Positions 25,685-34,140 are shown, numbered from the stretch's first letter. The stretch is DNA of 64,000 nt from Myxococcus guangdongensis (GCF_024198255.1 NZ_JAJVKW010000010.1:1-64000); one strand, 5' to 3'. Program-made: numbers and translations. Notes: generated from the sequence alone by a model not told the origin.

Positions 25685-27288
25685 GCGCACTGGTGTCCCT
25701 GTATCTCGCGGTGGCGCTGGTGTTGCCCGTGGCGCTGCTGCTGGCGTGGGGCGCGCTGGCGGTGCTCGCGCGGCTGGGGTGGGCGCTGTCGGCGCGGCAG
25801 GCGCTGAAGGTGGGGCGAGGCGCGCTGCTGCTCGCGCTCGTGCTGCCGCTGTTGGCGATGGGCGCGCGGGCGCTGTCTCCCGCGGGGCCGTTGTTCGATT
25901 TCGAACGTTCGGTGGCGAGGCAGGCGCAGCGGCTCCCGTCGGCGGTGTGGACGGCGAGCCCCGTGGGCAGCGCGGCTCCCCCGGCGTCGAAGGCGACGTC
26001 TGTTCCCCTCGGCGTGTGGATGGGATTGTCCGGAGCGTGGCTCGTGGGCGCGGTGCTCTTCACGGGGCGGGCGCTCTGGCGGCACCGGAGGCTGCTCCGA
26101 CGATTGGAGCGGCTGCCCCGGGTGCGCTCGGTGCGGCGGGCGGCGGTGGTGCTGGGTGAGGAGGGGACGCCCGCGTTCTCCGCGTGGTTCCCCCGCTCGG
26201 GCGCGCGTCCCTCCGCGTGGGTGGTGGTGCCTCCGTCGCTGCTCGAGGACTCGGAGGCGTTCCGGCTCACCGTGCTGCACGAGCTGCAGCATCACCGTCA
26301 GCGCGACACGCACCTGGCGCTGGGCCGACTGTTGTTGTCGGGCCTGTTCTTCTGGCACCCGGCGGTGCACGTGTTGTCGCGTTGGCTCGCGTCGTTGCAG
26401 GAGCTGGCGTGTGACGAGGCGTTGGTCGCCAGCGGTCGGGCCCAGGCCCAGGCCTATGCGCGCTGCCTGCTCCAGGCGGCGCTCCGACTCCCGGGCGCGG
26501 AGCCCGTTCCCGCCGGTGCCACCGGCATGTCCCACCCCACACAGAGGAGAATCCACATGCTGTTCCAGCCGCGTCCCCGTCGTGCCCACGCTGTCCCCGC
26601 GCTGCTCGCCGCGCTGTCCCTGTTGCTGCTCCCCGTGGCCGTGCTCGCGCAGGGCGCGGCGAAGGGCCGCGCGGTGACTCGCGCCGAGGTGGAGGCGCTC
26701 GCCCGGACGAGTCAGCCGAAGGGTGATGTGTCCATCGTCGTGGATGACAAGGTGGTGGAGCGCGTCAACAAGCTCATCGGCACCGAGAAGGGGCGCGCCT
26801 TCATGAAGCGCGCGCTGGAGAACCTGGGCACGCACCGCGCCGCGATGACGTCGACGCTGAAGGCGCAGGGGCTGCCCGAGGGGCTGCTCGCGGTGGCGGT
26901 GGTGGAGTCCGCGGTGACGAACATGCCGGAGACGGATGGGCGGCCGTCGCTCGCTCCGGGGATGCGGGGCGCCGGGGTGTGGATGTTCATCCCGGAGACG
27001 GCGCGTCGCTATGGGCTGGAGGTGAGCGCGACGAAGGACGAGCGGCTCGACGTGGCGCGGGAGACGCAAGCCGCGGCGACGCTGCTGTCGGACCTGCACG
27101 CGCGCTACCAGGACTGGCGACTGGCGCTCGCCGCGTACAACCAGGGGGAGCGCAAGGTGGACCAGGCCCTGAGCGAGGGGGGCAGCCGCGACACGACGGC
27201 GCTCAACGCCGCGGGGCACCTCAATGACTATCCCGCCACGGTGCAGGCGGGCCTGCTCATCGTGCGCAACCCGCACCTGTTGGATTGA
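25681..27288 (+). CDS. M56 (BlaR1-like) membrane metallopeptidase fused to a lytic transglycosylase domain
   Basis: A 535-residue fusion. Residues 1-~285 form a BlaR1/MecR1-type M56 peptidase: transmembrane helices (MSALVSLYLAVALVLPVALL...), zinc motif HELQHHRQRDTH (His200, Glu201, His204) and ELACDEALVASGRAQAQAYA. A further hydrophobic helix (~300-322, VPALLAALSLLLLPVAVLAQ) precedes a C-terminal SLT/MltD-like domain with ESAVTNM (Glu409, probable catalytic acid), GVWMFIPETARRYGLEV and RLALAAYNQGERKV. The translation start is the GTG overlapping the blaI stop. Typical BlaR1 has a penicillin-binding sensor at this position. Here a peptidoglycan-binding or -cleaving domain takes its place, suggesting that cell-wall state is sensed directly and relayed to the repressor. 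Confidence 0.9.
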   Translation: MSALVSLYLAVALVLPVALLLAWGALAVLARLGWALSARQALKVGRGALLLALVLPLLAMGARALSPAGPLFDFERSVARQAQRLPSAVWTASPVGSAAPPASKATSVPLGVWMGLSGAWLVGAVLFTGRALWRHRRLLRRLERLPRVRSVRRAAVVLGEEGTPAFSAWFPRSGARPSAWVVVPPSLLEDSEAFRLTVLHELQHHRQRDTHLALGRLLLSGLFFWHPAVHVLSRWLASLQELACDEALVASGRAQAQAYARCLLQAALRLPGAEPVPAGATGMSHPTQRRIHMLFQPRPRRAHAVPALLAALSLLLLPVAVLAQGAAKGRAVTRAEVEALARTSQPKGDVSIVVDDKVVERVNKLIGTEKGRAFMKRALENLGTHRAAMTSTLKAQGLPEGLLAVAVVESAVTNMPETDGRPSLAPGMRGAGVWMFIPETARRYGLEVSATKDERLDVARETQAAATLLSDLHARYQDWRLALAAYNQGERKVDQALSEGGSRDTTALNAAGHLNDYPATVQAGLLIVRNPHLLD

Positions 27289-27621
27289 CGCGCACCCGGC
27301 CCGGCGGCTGCCTCGCGCGGGCCGAGGGATGTGAGTGATTCGCGCGGGTCCTGCCTGTGATGCATCGGCTCCGCGGTCGTGAGTCAGCGGCGATGACGGT
27401 GGTTGGGTTCAGCGTGGGACATCCCCACCTGCTGGGCTGAGCGCCCACCTGTTTCCCTTTGGCTCCCTCCTGTATGCCAATCGTCTGTGCTGGCCGACGT
27501 GGGCGCGTGCCCGCGAGGGCTCAGCTGCGCGCGTGGGCTGCCCGGTGTGCGCGGCCCACGCGCGTGGGAGGAACGCTCCAGCCCGCCTGGCTCCATTCAG
27601 GCGGGCTTCTTCTCAGCAGGC
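27289..27621. other. Intergenic region with hairpins after the M56 gene
   Basis: 333 bases between the M56 fusion gene and the convergent TetR gene, with no convincing gene. It holds the CGGCCCG/CGGGCCG hairpin just after the M56 stop (27297-27324), a CCCACGCGCGTGGG palindrome near 27556, and a strong terminator at 27580-27613. The terminator lies nearly 300 bases past the last rightward gene, leaving room for a small RNA. Confidence 0.4.
27580..27613 (+). terminator. Rho-independent terminator
   Basis: AGCCCGCCTG (27580-27589) pairs perfectly with CAGGCGGGCT (27598-27607) around an 8-base loop and is followed by TCTTCT on the + strand. It would stop rightward transcription before it runs into the convergent TetR gene, which ends nine bases further on. 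Confidence 0.75.
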
Positions 27622-28266
27622 TCACGACGCCGCACTGCCTCCCAACATGCGCAGCGCCAGCTCCGCGTGCAGGTCCGCCAGGGTGTCCACGTCGAGCGCG
27701 CTGCCGGGCTCGTACCAGTAGGGCAGCCGCACCCCCATCGCGGAGATGGCCGCCGCCGCGACGCGTGGATGCGGCGGAGAGAAGCTCCGCTGTGCCACGC
27801 CCCGCTCGATGACCTCCGCGAGCAGCGCGGCGGACTTGTCCCGCAACACCACCGCGGGCGCGGCCAGCTCCGGCGTCAACGCGTACAGCTCCTCGTTGAC
27901 CACCACCGCCAGCTGCGGGTGCAAGGCGTGCGTCCGGGTGTGGGCTCGCACCAGCGCCCGTATCTGCTCGGCCGGCTCCGGGCCGGAGCTCTTCAGCGCG
28001 GATTGGAGCGCGTCGTGGTGGGCCTCGTGGCCGATGCGCACCAGCTCCGCGAGCACGTGCTCCTTGGAGGAGAAGTGTGCGTACAGCGCACTCGGCTGGA
28101 GCTCCAGCACCTTGGCCAGGTCTCGGATGGACGTGTCGTGATAGCCGCGGTTCGCGAAGAGCTGGAGCGCGGTCTCCAGGATTCGACGACGGGTGCCGTC
28201 CGACGGAGCGGAGGGCGGAAGGCTCGCCGGATGGGCGCGAAGCCGGGAGCGGGTCGGTGGGCTCAT
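27622..28266 (-). CDS. TetR-family transcriptional regulator
   Basis: A ~214-residue TetR regulator. The N-terminal helix-turn-helix (~24-70) reads DGTRRRILETALQLFANRGY, DTSIRDLAKVLELQPSALYA and HFSSKEHVLAELV. The C-terminal ligand domain is all-helical. The ATG at 28266 was chosen because a longer start at 28293 would lie inside the palindromic operator. The gene is divergent from the alpha/beta hydrolase, with the operator between them, so it probably represses both. TetR proteins of this type (with PEQIRALVRAHTR, LVVVNEEL-like segments) often respond to acyl-CoA or lipophilic ligands; that is only suggestive. Confidence 0.92.
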   Translation of the reverse strand: MSPPTRSRLRAHPASLPPSAPSDGTRRRILETALQLFANRGYHDTSIRDLAKVLELQPSALYAHFSSKEHVLAELVRIGHEAHHDALQSALKSSGPEPAEQIRALVRAHTRTHALHPQLAVVVNEELYALTPELAAPAVVLRDKSAALLAEVIERGVAQRSFSPPHPRVAAAAISAMGVRLPYWYEPGSALDVDTLADLHAELALRMLGGSAAS

Positions 28267-28277
28267 GTCAGTGGTTG

Positions 28278-28293
28278 ATGAACGAACGTTCAT
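28278..28293. promoter_or_regulatory. TetR operator palindrome
   Basis: ATGAACG-AA-CGTTCAT is a perfect 7-2-7 palindrome in the 75-base gap between the divergent TetR gene (start 28266) and the hydrolase (start 28342). TGAACG/CGTTCA half-sites are common in operators of fatty-acid-type TetR repressors. Confidence 0.75.
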
Positions 28294-28341
28294 TCAGCTA
28301 GGGTGTGGGGAACTGCTGTTATTTCGCGCCGGGAGTTCTGG

Positions 28342-29169
28342 ATGTCCACGCTTCAGCTCACTGATTCGTCTCTTCACTACGAAGAGTCTGGGCACGGCAT
28401 TCCGGTCTTGCTGCTTCATGGCCTCGGCTCGTCCGGCGCGGACTGGGAGCGGGTAACGCCAAGGTTGTCGGGGAATTACCGGCTGGTGGTGCCAGATGCA
28501 CGGGGGCATGGGACGAGCGGGAAGCCTCCTGGGACGTACGGAGTGCCACTGTTTGCCCGGGATGTCGCGGCGCTGTGCGATGCGCTGGGGTTGAAGCAGG
28601 TCCATGTGGTGGGGCTGTCGATGGGCGGGATGATGGGCTTCCAGCTCGCGGTGGACCGGCCGGACCTGGTGCGCAGCCTGGTCATCGTCAACAGCGGGCC
28701 GGAGCTGGTGGCCCGCACGCTGCGTCGTAAGTTCGAGTTCGCGCTGCGGCTGACCTTGCTGCGGCTGCTCGGGCCCGCGGGGCTGGCCAAGGTGCTGGCG
28801 CCCAAGCTGTTCCCCAAGCCGGAGCAGGAGCCGCTGCGTCAGCGTGCCATCGCGGCGTTCTCCGCCAACGAGCCGGATGCCTACCTGCGCGCCACGCGCG
28901 GGCTCGTGGGGTGGAGTGTGATGTCGCGGCTGAAGGACATCACCTGCCCGGTGCTGGTGGTGCACTCCGAGCGCGACTACACGCCCCAGGCCTCGAAGCA
29001 GGCGTATGTCGACCTGCTGCCGGACGCGCGCCTGACGGTGCTGGCGGACTCCGGGCATGCCGCGCCGCTGGACCAGCCCGAGGCGCTGTGTGACGCGGTG
29101 GAACCCTTCCTCCGCGAAGTCGATGGCGCCGCCGCCGGTGCCGCGCCTGGCGTTCGCGCCGGGCCTTGA
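28342..29169 (+). CDS. Alpha/beta hydrolase
   Basis: A 275-residue alpha/beta hydrolase. The oxyanion-hole motif is LLLHGLGSSGADW (~25), the nucleophile elbow GLSMGG (Ser ~98), the acid in HSERDYTP and the His in DSGHAAPLDQPE. All triad positions are present. Length and motifs match esterases/lactonases such as 3-oxoadipate enol-lactonase-like enzymes. GGGAG precedes the ATG by six bases. It is divergent from the TetR repressor and 29 bases upstream of the secreted esterase gene, so hydrolase and esterase may be co-transcribed. The substrate is unknown. Confidence 0.9.
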   Translation: MSTLQLTDSSLHYEESGHGIPVLLLHGLGSSGADWERVTPRLSGNYRLVVPDARGHGTSGKPPGTYGVPLFARDVAALCDALGLKQVHVVGLSMGGMMGFQLAVDRPDLVRSLVIVNSGPELVARTLRRKFEFALRLTLLRLLGPAGLAKVLAPKLFPKPEQEPLRQRAIAAFSANEPDAYLRATRGLVGWSVMSRLKDITCPVLVVHSERDYTPQASKQAYVDLLPDARLTVLADSGHAAPLDQPEALCDAVEPFLREVDGAAAGAAPGVRAGP

Positions 29170-29198
29170 GCGAACTCCCCCAAACAGGAGGCTGGACG

Positions 29199-30200
29199 AT
29201 GTCGATGCTTCGACGTGGTGGCGCACTCTCGCGGTCGCTGTTCCTGCTCTCGGTGGTGGTGACGCTCGGCGTGGGGGCCCCCGCCCACGCTGGCTCCTGG
29301 GTGCACGGCATCCACGTGGGCTCCTCGGGCGCGCGGGGCTACCAGCTCTGGGTGCCCACCGGGTATCAGCCCGGGGCGCCCATGCCGCTCCTGGTGGCGC
29401 TGCACGGCTGTCTCCAGAACCCGGACCAGTTCGCGGGCCTCACGCGCCTGAACGAGAAGGCGGACGCGGAGGGCTTCCTCGTCCTCTATCCGAACCAGGC
29501 GATGTTCGTGAACGCCACGCAGTGTTGGAACTTCATGCTCGGCACCAACATGGAGCGCGGCAGGGGCGAGCCGGCGCTCATCGTCGGCATGGTGGAGCAG
29601 ATGAAGCAGCAGTACGCGGTCGACGCGCGCCGCGTGTACGTGGGCGGCGTCTCCGCGGGCGGCGTGCTGACGGGCACGCTGATGGCCTGCTACTCGGACG
29701 TGTTCGCCGCGGGCATGGTGGGCGCGGGCGCGATGTACAAGGCGGCCACCACGGTGTCCGGCACCGCCTTCGCCATGCTCTTCGGCAGCATCTACTCGCC
29801 GGATGACCGGGGCAAGGACGCGTGGACCTGCTCGGGCCGGCCGCGCCGCACGGTGCCGGTGCTGGTCATGCACGGCACCGAGGACAGCGTCGTCAACCCG
29901 CTCAACGGCGAGCAGGCGATGAAGCAGTTCCTGCAGACCAGCGACTACGGTGACGACGGCGTGGCCAACGACAGCGTCCGGGGCACGCCCACCAGCACCG
30001 CGACCTTCCGCGCCGCGGGTGGCCGCGACTACACCGTGAAGAACTACGTCTACGGCGGTGAGCTCGTGGGCCAGAAGCTGGAGGTCCGCGGCATGGACCA
30101 CGCCTGGCCCGGAGGGGATTCGCGCTATCCCTTCGCGGACCCCGCCGGTCCCGACGCCACGACGTTCATGTGGGACTTCTTCAAGCAGCACGCGCTGTAG
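29199..30200 (+). CDS. Secreted PHB-depolymerase/feruloyl-esterase family esterase
   Basis: A 333-residue secreted esterase of the PHB depolymerase (LpqC/Esterase_PHB) family. The signal peptide (SRSLFLLSVVVTLGVGAPAHA) is followed by VALHGCLQNPDQFAG, the nucleophile elbow GVSAGGVLTGTLM, MHGTEDSVVNP (acid) and GMDHAWPGGD (His), all in the expected order. It would hydrolyse short-chain polyester, acetyl-xylan or feruloyl esters outside the cell. A strong AGGAGG sits seven bases before the ATG at 29199. It follows the hydrolase gene by 29 bases and may share its TetR-controlled promoter. Confidence 0.92.
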   Translation: MSMLRRGGALSRSLFLLSVVVTLGVGAPAHAGSWVHGIHVGSSGARGYQLWVPTGYQPGAPMPLLVALHGCLQNPDQFAGLTRLNEKADAEGFLVLYPNQAMFVNATQCWNFMLGTNMERGRGEPALIVGMVEQMKQQYAVDARRVYVGGVSAGGVLTGTLMACYSDVFAAGMVGAGAMYKAATTVSGTAFAMLFGSIYSPDDRGKDAWTCSGRPRRTVPVLVMHGTEDSVVNPLNGEQAMKQFLQTSDYGDDGVANDSVRGTPTSTATFRAAGGRDYTVKNYVYGGELVGQKLEVRGMDHAWPGGDSRYPFADPAGPDATTFMWDFFKQHAL

Positions 30201-30203
30201 GCG

Positions 30204-31163
30204 TCAGTGCTGGTGGCCCAGGCGCACCGCCACCTCGGGGTGCGCCGCGGCGAAGGCGCGCAGCTTCTCGAAGCTCTGGCGGCCGCGCGCCGCGTCGGCG
30301 GTGAAGGTGCCCGGCTCCACGTCGTGCTCCCAGCCCCAGCGGGTGTGGCTGGCGTCGCCCACCAGCAGCACGGGGCCCTTCGTGGAGCGCACCAGGTACG
30401 CGGTGCTGCCCGGCGTGTGGCCCGGCACCCAGAGCGCCCACACGGAGCCGTCGCCGAAGATGTCCACCGCGCCCTCGAAGAGGCCGTTCGTCTCGGGGGT
30501 GTACGTCCACTCGGAGATGGCGGCCTTGCCCGACAGCGCGCGGTCCGTGATGGACTGGGTGAGGAGGTTGAAGAACGAGCGCGGCGTCGTCTCACCCGGG
30601 CCCGCGTAGACGGGCGTGCCCGCGGGCACGTCGGCCATGCCGGTGAGGTGGTCCAGGTGCAGGTGCGTCAGGAGCACGCCCGAAAGCGGCCCGGGCTGCT
30701 TCGCGAGCCACGCGCCCAGCGGCTCCTTCACCTGCATCTTCTCCTTCACCTTCATGGCGTCGGCGAGCAGGCCGCTCAGGGCCGCCTGCTCCGGCGCGTC
30801 GCGCAGCGCGTTCTCCACGCCGGTGTCGACGATGTAGAGCCCCTTCGTCGGGTGGCGCAGCGCGTGGAAGAAGACCTGGATGGGCTCGTCCCCGTCCACC
30901 AGGCCCGCGGACTTCGCGGTGGGGTGGCCCAGGTTGACGAGGCCGCTCCGGTCCACGGCCCAGTCCGCCGAGGCGATGGACTCCAGCTCCACCGGACCGG
31001 GCTCGTTCAAGCGCGCGAGCAGCTCCACCGAGGGCCGCGCCGCGCCGAGCGTGGAGCGCTGGTGGGGATGCGAGGTGGTCGCGGCGCCCACGAGGACAAG
31101 GGTGGCGACGGCGACGAACAGGACGGCGACGGCGGCGAGGACGATGCGCTTGGCGTTCTTCAT
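30204..31163 (-). CDS. Membrane-anchored metallo-beta-lactamase-fold hydrolase
   Basis: A ~319-residue protein with an N-terminal transmembrane helix or signal anchor (RIVLAAVAVLFVAVATLVLVG, ~6-26) and an MBL fold. The metal motif is LTHLHLDHLTG, then GHTPGSTAYLV, LLVGDASHTRWGW and a C-terminal LGHQH. The two-metal site looks complete, as in lactonases and other MBL hydrolases. The domain probably faces the periplasm. Homology starts at the ATG at 31163. The gene is divergent from a LysR regulator 65 bases away, which probably controls it. The substrate is not predictable; quorum-quenching lactonase activity is possible but unproven. Confidence 0.88.
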   Translation of the reverse strand: MKNAKRIVLAAVAVLFVAVATLVLVGAATTSHPHQRSTLGAARPSVELLARLNEPGPVELESIASADWAVDRSGLVNLGHPTAKSAGLVDGDEPIQVFFHALRHPTKGLYIVDTGVENALRDAPEQAALSGLLADAMKVKEKMQVKEPLGAWLAKQPGPLSGVLLTHLHLDHLTGMADVPAGTPVYAGPGETTPRSFFNLLTQSITDRALSGKAAISEWTYTPETNGLFEGAVDIFGDGSVWALWVPGHTPGSTAYLVRSTKGPVLLVGDASHTRWGWEHDVEPGTFTADAARGRQSFEKLRAFAAAHPEVAVRLGHQH

Positions 31164-31228
31164 GGGTGCCAAGGTATCGATGCGCTGCTGCATGGAAAAT
31201 GGCGATTCTGGTATGGAGCCATGCATTC

Positions 31229-32119
31229 ATGGATATCTCCTGGGATGACGCGCGGCTGTTCCTGGCCATCGCGGAGACGGGCAGCTTCAGCGCGGCGGCG
31301 AAGCGGCTGCGCATCGGTCAGCCGACGGTGAGTCGGAGGTTGGCGGCGCTCGAGTACACGGTGGGCGCCAAGCTGTTCCGGCGCGGCGTGGAGGGCGCGG
31401 CGCTGACGGCGGCGGGCGAGCGGCTGGTGATGCCGGCGCGGAAGATGGCGGAGTGGGCCGGAGAGCTCCAGCGCGCGGCCGGGTCGAGCGACACGTCACC
31501 CAAGGGGCTGGTGCGGGTGACGGCGAGCCCGTTCCTCAGCTTCGACTTCCTGGCGCCCTTCGCGGGCCACGTGGCGAGCAAGCACCCGGGGCTGCGGCTG
31601 GAGGTGCAGTCCACCATCCAGTACGCGGACCTGGGGCGCGGCGAGGCGGACCTGGCGCTGCGCACCCAGTGCACGCGCAACACGGACCTCACGTGTCTCT
31701 TCGAGCTGGAGGTGCACAACGCGCTGCTCGTCTCGCGTGCGCTCAAGGAGAAGCTGCCCAAGCGCCCCACGCTCCAGCAGCTGCCCTGGGTGGCGTGGGC
31801 GCCGCCTTACGAGGCCGTGCCGCCCAATCCGCAGCTCCAGGCGCTCATGCCGAACTTCTCGCCCGCGTTCACCTCGGACAACTACCTGGTGCAGCTGGCG
31901 GCGGTGGAGGCGGGCGTGGGGGTGATGATCAGCGGGCACATCCCGCACCGGTTCAGCTCCCTGCGCGAGAGGAACCTGGTGGCGCTCGACATCGACCTGG
32001 GGCCCTACGCGAAGAGCGAGCTTCACCTCATCTGCGCGAAGTCGGCGTTGGACATCCCCCGGGTGCGCCGCGTGTCGGAGCTGCTGGTGCAGGAGCTGGA
32101 GCGCGCGAGGAAGCGCTGA
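31229..32119 (+). CDS. LysR-family transcriptional regulator
   Basis: A 296-residue LysR regulator. The winged helix at ~1-60 reads MDISWDDARLFLAIAETGSF, SAAAKRLRIGQPTVSRRLAA and LEYTVGAKLFRR. The effector-binding domain follows (LVRVTASPFLSFDFLAPFAG; VAAVEAGVGVMISGHIPH). The ATG at 31229 was chosen from the family N-terminus. It is divergent from the MBL-fold hydrolase, its likely target. The 65-base gap has several T-N11-A matches but no perfect dyad. Confidence 0.92.
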   Translation: MDISWDDARLFLAIAETGSFSAAAKRLRIGQPTVSRRLAALEYTVGAKLFRRGVEGAALTAAGERLVMPARKMAEWAGELQRAAGSSDTSPKGLVRVTASPFLSFDFLAPFAGHVASKHPGLRLEVQSTIQYADLGRGEADLALRTQCTRNTDLTCLFELEVHNALLVSRALKEKLPKRPTLQQLPWVAWAPPYEAVPPNPQLQALMPNFSPAFTSDNYLVQLAAVEAGVGVMISGHIPHRFSSLRERNLVALDIDLGPYAKSELHLICAKSALDIPRVRRVSELLVQELERARKR

Positions 32120-32164
32120 AGCCTCGCGCGCTGGGGCCCGAGCTTGCGGTGTACCTCCCTCCCG

Positions 32165-33145
32165 TCAGGGAGGCGTGCCCGGCGGAGGACCCATGCCGCC
32201 ATCCCAGCCCGGGGGCGGGCCCATGCCACCGTCGCCGCCGGGAGGAGGGCCTCCGCCTCCGCCGCCACCGTTGCCGCCGGGAATCTGGCACTGCGCGGTG
32301 TCGAGCGAGGAGCGGATGATGAGGGTCTTCCACGCGAGCAGGGCGCCGTCGTCCTGGCGCGCGGTCTGGAAGAGGTAGTCGTTCACGGACTCGGCGGACA
32401 CCACGTTGTCGTTGGCGTTGGTCGTGTCGCGGGGGCCGCGCGTGTCGTAGAGCGGCTGGTGGTTGATGATGTCGTCGTTGAGCGCGTCGTCGAAGAAGAG
32501 CTGCGACGTCACGTACTCCGCCTCGCCGATGCGCACGGTGAAGTGGATGTGGACGGTGCGGCTGCTGTACCAACCGGGGAAGCAGGTGTCGAAGTCGCAG
32601 CGGCCGTCCGCGTCCGTCACCTGCACGCCGCGGAACCAGCGGGCGCTGGTGGCCGAAGGGTCGTCGGAGGTGCAGAAGGTGCTGGCGTCCTCGCCCGAGT
32701 AGAGGCCCTCGGGGGCGGCGTGCCAGATGTCGACGGAGGCGCCCTGGATGGGGCGGCACTGGTCGTCGAGGATGCGGAAGGCGAGCCGCACGGGCAGACC
32801 GTCATGGCCCTCGCTGATGTCCTGGCGGACCAGGGTTTCGGCGTAGCAGGGGCCCAGGGTGGCGGCGCAGGTGAGGGCGCAGGTGGTGCCCGGGTCCTCG
32901 GTGAAGGGGTTGGCGTAGGTGCCCGACATGACGGCGGTGCCGCCGGTGGCCCAGGCGGTGGCGCTGGTGCCGCCGTCGGGGGTGGAGCCCGAGTCGGTGT
33001 CGCCTCCGGGGGCGGGGGCGTCCTCGGGGCCGCAGGCGAGCACCTGCACCAGCGGTATCGCCGCCAGCGTCAGGCCCATGCCGCGCAGCACCTTGCGGCG
33101 GCTCATGATGGCCGAGGTGAGGGTCTTGGTGTCCTGGTTGCTCAT
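32165..33145 (-). CDS. Secreted intradiol ring-cleavage dioxygenase-like lipoprotein
   Basis: A 326-residue protein. SRRKVLRGMGLTLAAIPLVQVLAC combines a Tat-type twin-Arg with a lipobox. A Ser/Gly/Asp linker leads into an intradiol dioxygenase domain (protocatechuate 3,4-dioxygenase beta-like, ~95-275). It contains QCRPIQGASVDIWHAAPEGL (Tyr in GLYSGED), FPGWYSSRTVHIHFTVRIG (Tyr and two His Fe(III) ligands) and YVTSQLFFDD. All four metal ligands are visible. The C-terminus is a Gly/Pro/Met-rich tail with repeated GGMGPPPG. Exported homologues occur in bacteria and fungi and may cleave catecholic compounds outside the cell. It is divergent from the SDR gene at 33267. The substrate is unknown. 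Confidence 0.88.
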   Translation of the reverse strand: MSNQDTKTLTSAIMSRRKVLRGMGLTLAAIPLVQVLACGPEDAPAPGGDTDSGSTPDGGTSATAWATGGTAVMSGTYANPFTEDPGTTCALTCAATLGPCYAETLVRQDISEGHDGLPVRLAFRILDDQCRPIQGASVDIWHAAPEGLYSGEDASTFCTSDDPSATSARWFRGVQVTDADGRCDFDTCFPGWYSSRTVHIHFTVRIGEAEYVTSQLFFDDALNDDIINHQPLYDTRGPRDTTNANDNVVSAESVNDYLFQTARQDDGALLAWKTLIIRSSLDTAQCQIPGGNGGGGGGGPPPGGDGGMGPPPGWDGGMGPPPGTPP

Positions 33146-33266
33146 CGCGAGTCCTCTCGAGGGGCCGACGCGTCCGGCCCGAACAGCCCGTGTCCTCGGG
33201 CTCGAGAATCGCTATACCCAGGGAGTTCTTAAGCAGACCTTACGTGCCACCCACGGAGACGCGCGC

Positions 33267-34088
33267 ATGACGACACTCAAGGGGAAGACGCTGTTCATCA
33301 CCGGGGCCAGCCGGGGCATCGGCAAGGCGATTGCGCTGCGCGCCGCTCGGGACGGGGCGAACATCATCATCGCCGCGAAGACGACGGAGCCGCACCCCAA
33401 GCTGCCGGGCACCATCTTCACGGCGGCGGAGGAAATCGAGAAGGCGGGCGGCCGGGCGCTCCCCATCGCGGTGGACATCCGTGAAGAGGACCAGGTCATG
33501 GCCGCGGTGGCGAAGGCGGTGGAGACGTTCGGCGGTCTCGACGTGCTGGTGAACAACGCGAGCGCCATCCACCTGACGGGCACGGTGGACACGCCGATGA
33601 AGCGCTATGACCTGATGCACAGCATCAACACGCGTGGGACGTTCCTGTGCTCGAAGGCGTGCATCCCGCATCTGAAGCGCTCGAGCAATCCGCACATCCT
33701 GAACAACTCGCCGCCGTTGAACATGGAGGCGCGGTGGTTCGCGCCGCACGTGGCGTACACGATGGCGAAGTTCGGCATGAGCATGTGCGTGCTGGGCATG
33801 GCGGAGGAGCTGCGTGACGACGGCATCGCGGTCAACGCCATCTGGCCGCGCACGGTCATCGCGACGGCGGCGGTGCAGAACCTCTTGGGCGGCGAGGACA
33901 CCATCAAGGGCAGCCGCTCGCCGGACATCATGGCGGACGCCGCGTACGCCATCCTCACCAAGCCCAGCCGCAGCTTCACGGGCAACTTCTGCATCGACGA
34001 GGACGTCCTGCGCGCCGACGGCGTGACGAACTTCGACAAGTATCAATCCGTGCCCGGCGAAGACCTGTTCCCCGACTACTTCATCTGA
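33267..34088 (+). CDS. Short-chain dehydrogenase (HSDL2-like SDR)
   Basis: A 273-residue SDR. The cofactor motif is TGASRGIG (~12-19), then NNAS (VLVNNASAIHLTG) and YTMAKFGM as the YxxxK active site; the upstream catalytic Ser is in ILNNSPPLN. Features such as AAKTTEPHPKLPGTIFTAAE and the C-terminal FCIDEDVLRADGVTNFDKYQ are shared with hydroxysteroid dehydrogenase-like protein 2, often linked to lipid metabolism. GGAG precedes the ATG. It is followed by a strong hairpin terminator. The substrate is unknown. Confidence 0.93.
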   Translation: MTTLKGKTLFITGASRGIGKAIALRAARDGANIIIAAKTTEPHPKLPGTIFTAAEEIEKAGGRALPIAVDIREEDQVMAAVAKAVETFGGLDVLVNNASAIHLTGTVDTPMKRYDLMHSINTRGTFLCSKACIPHLKRSSNPHILNNSPPLNMEARWFAPHVAYTMAKFGMSMCVLGMAEELRDDGIAVNAIWPRTVIATAAVQNLLGGEDTIKGSRSPDIMADAAYAILTKPSRSFTGNFCIDEDVLRADGVTNFDKYQSVPGEDLFPDYFI

Positions 34089-34104
34089 AGCCGGGGAGCG
34101 CAAT

Positions 34105-34140
34105 CCGGGCTCGCCGCGAACACCGCGACGGCGAGCCCGG
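34105..34140 (+). terminator. Hairpin terminator after the SDR gene
   Basis: A perfect 12-bp inverted repeat (CCGGGCTCGCCG at 34105-34116, CGGCGAGCCCGG at 34129-34140, 12-base loop) lies 17 bases after the SDR stop codon. There is no T-run, so termination is inferred from stem stability and position. Confidence 0.6.
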
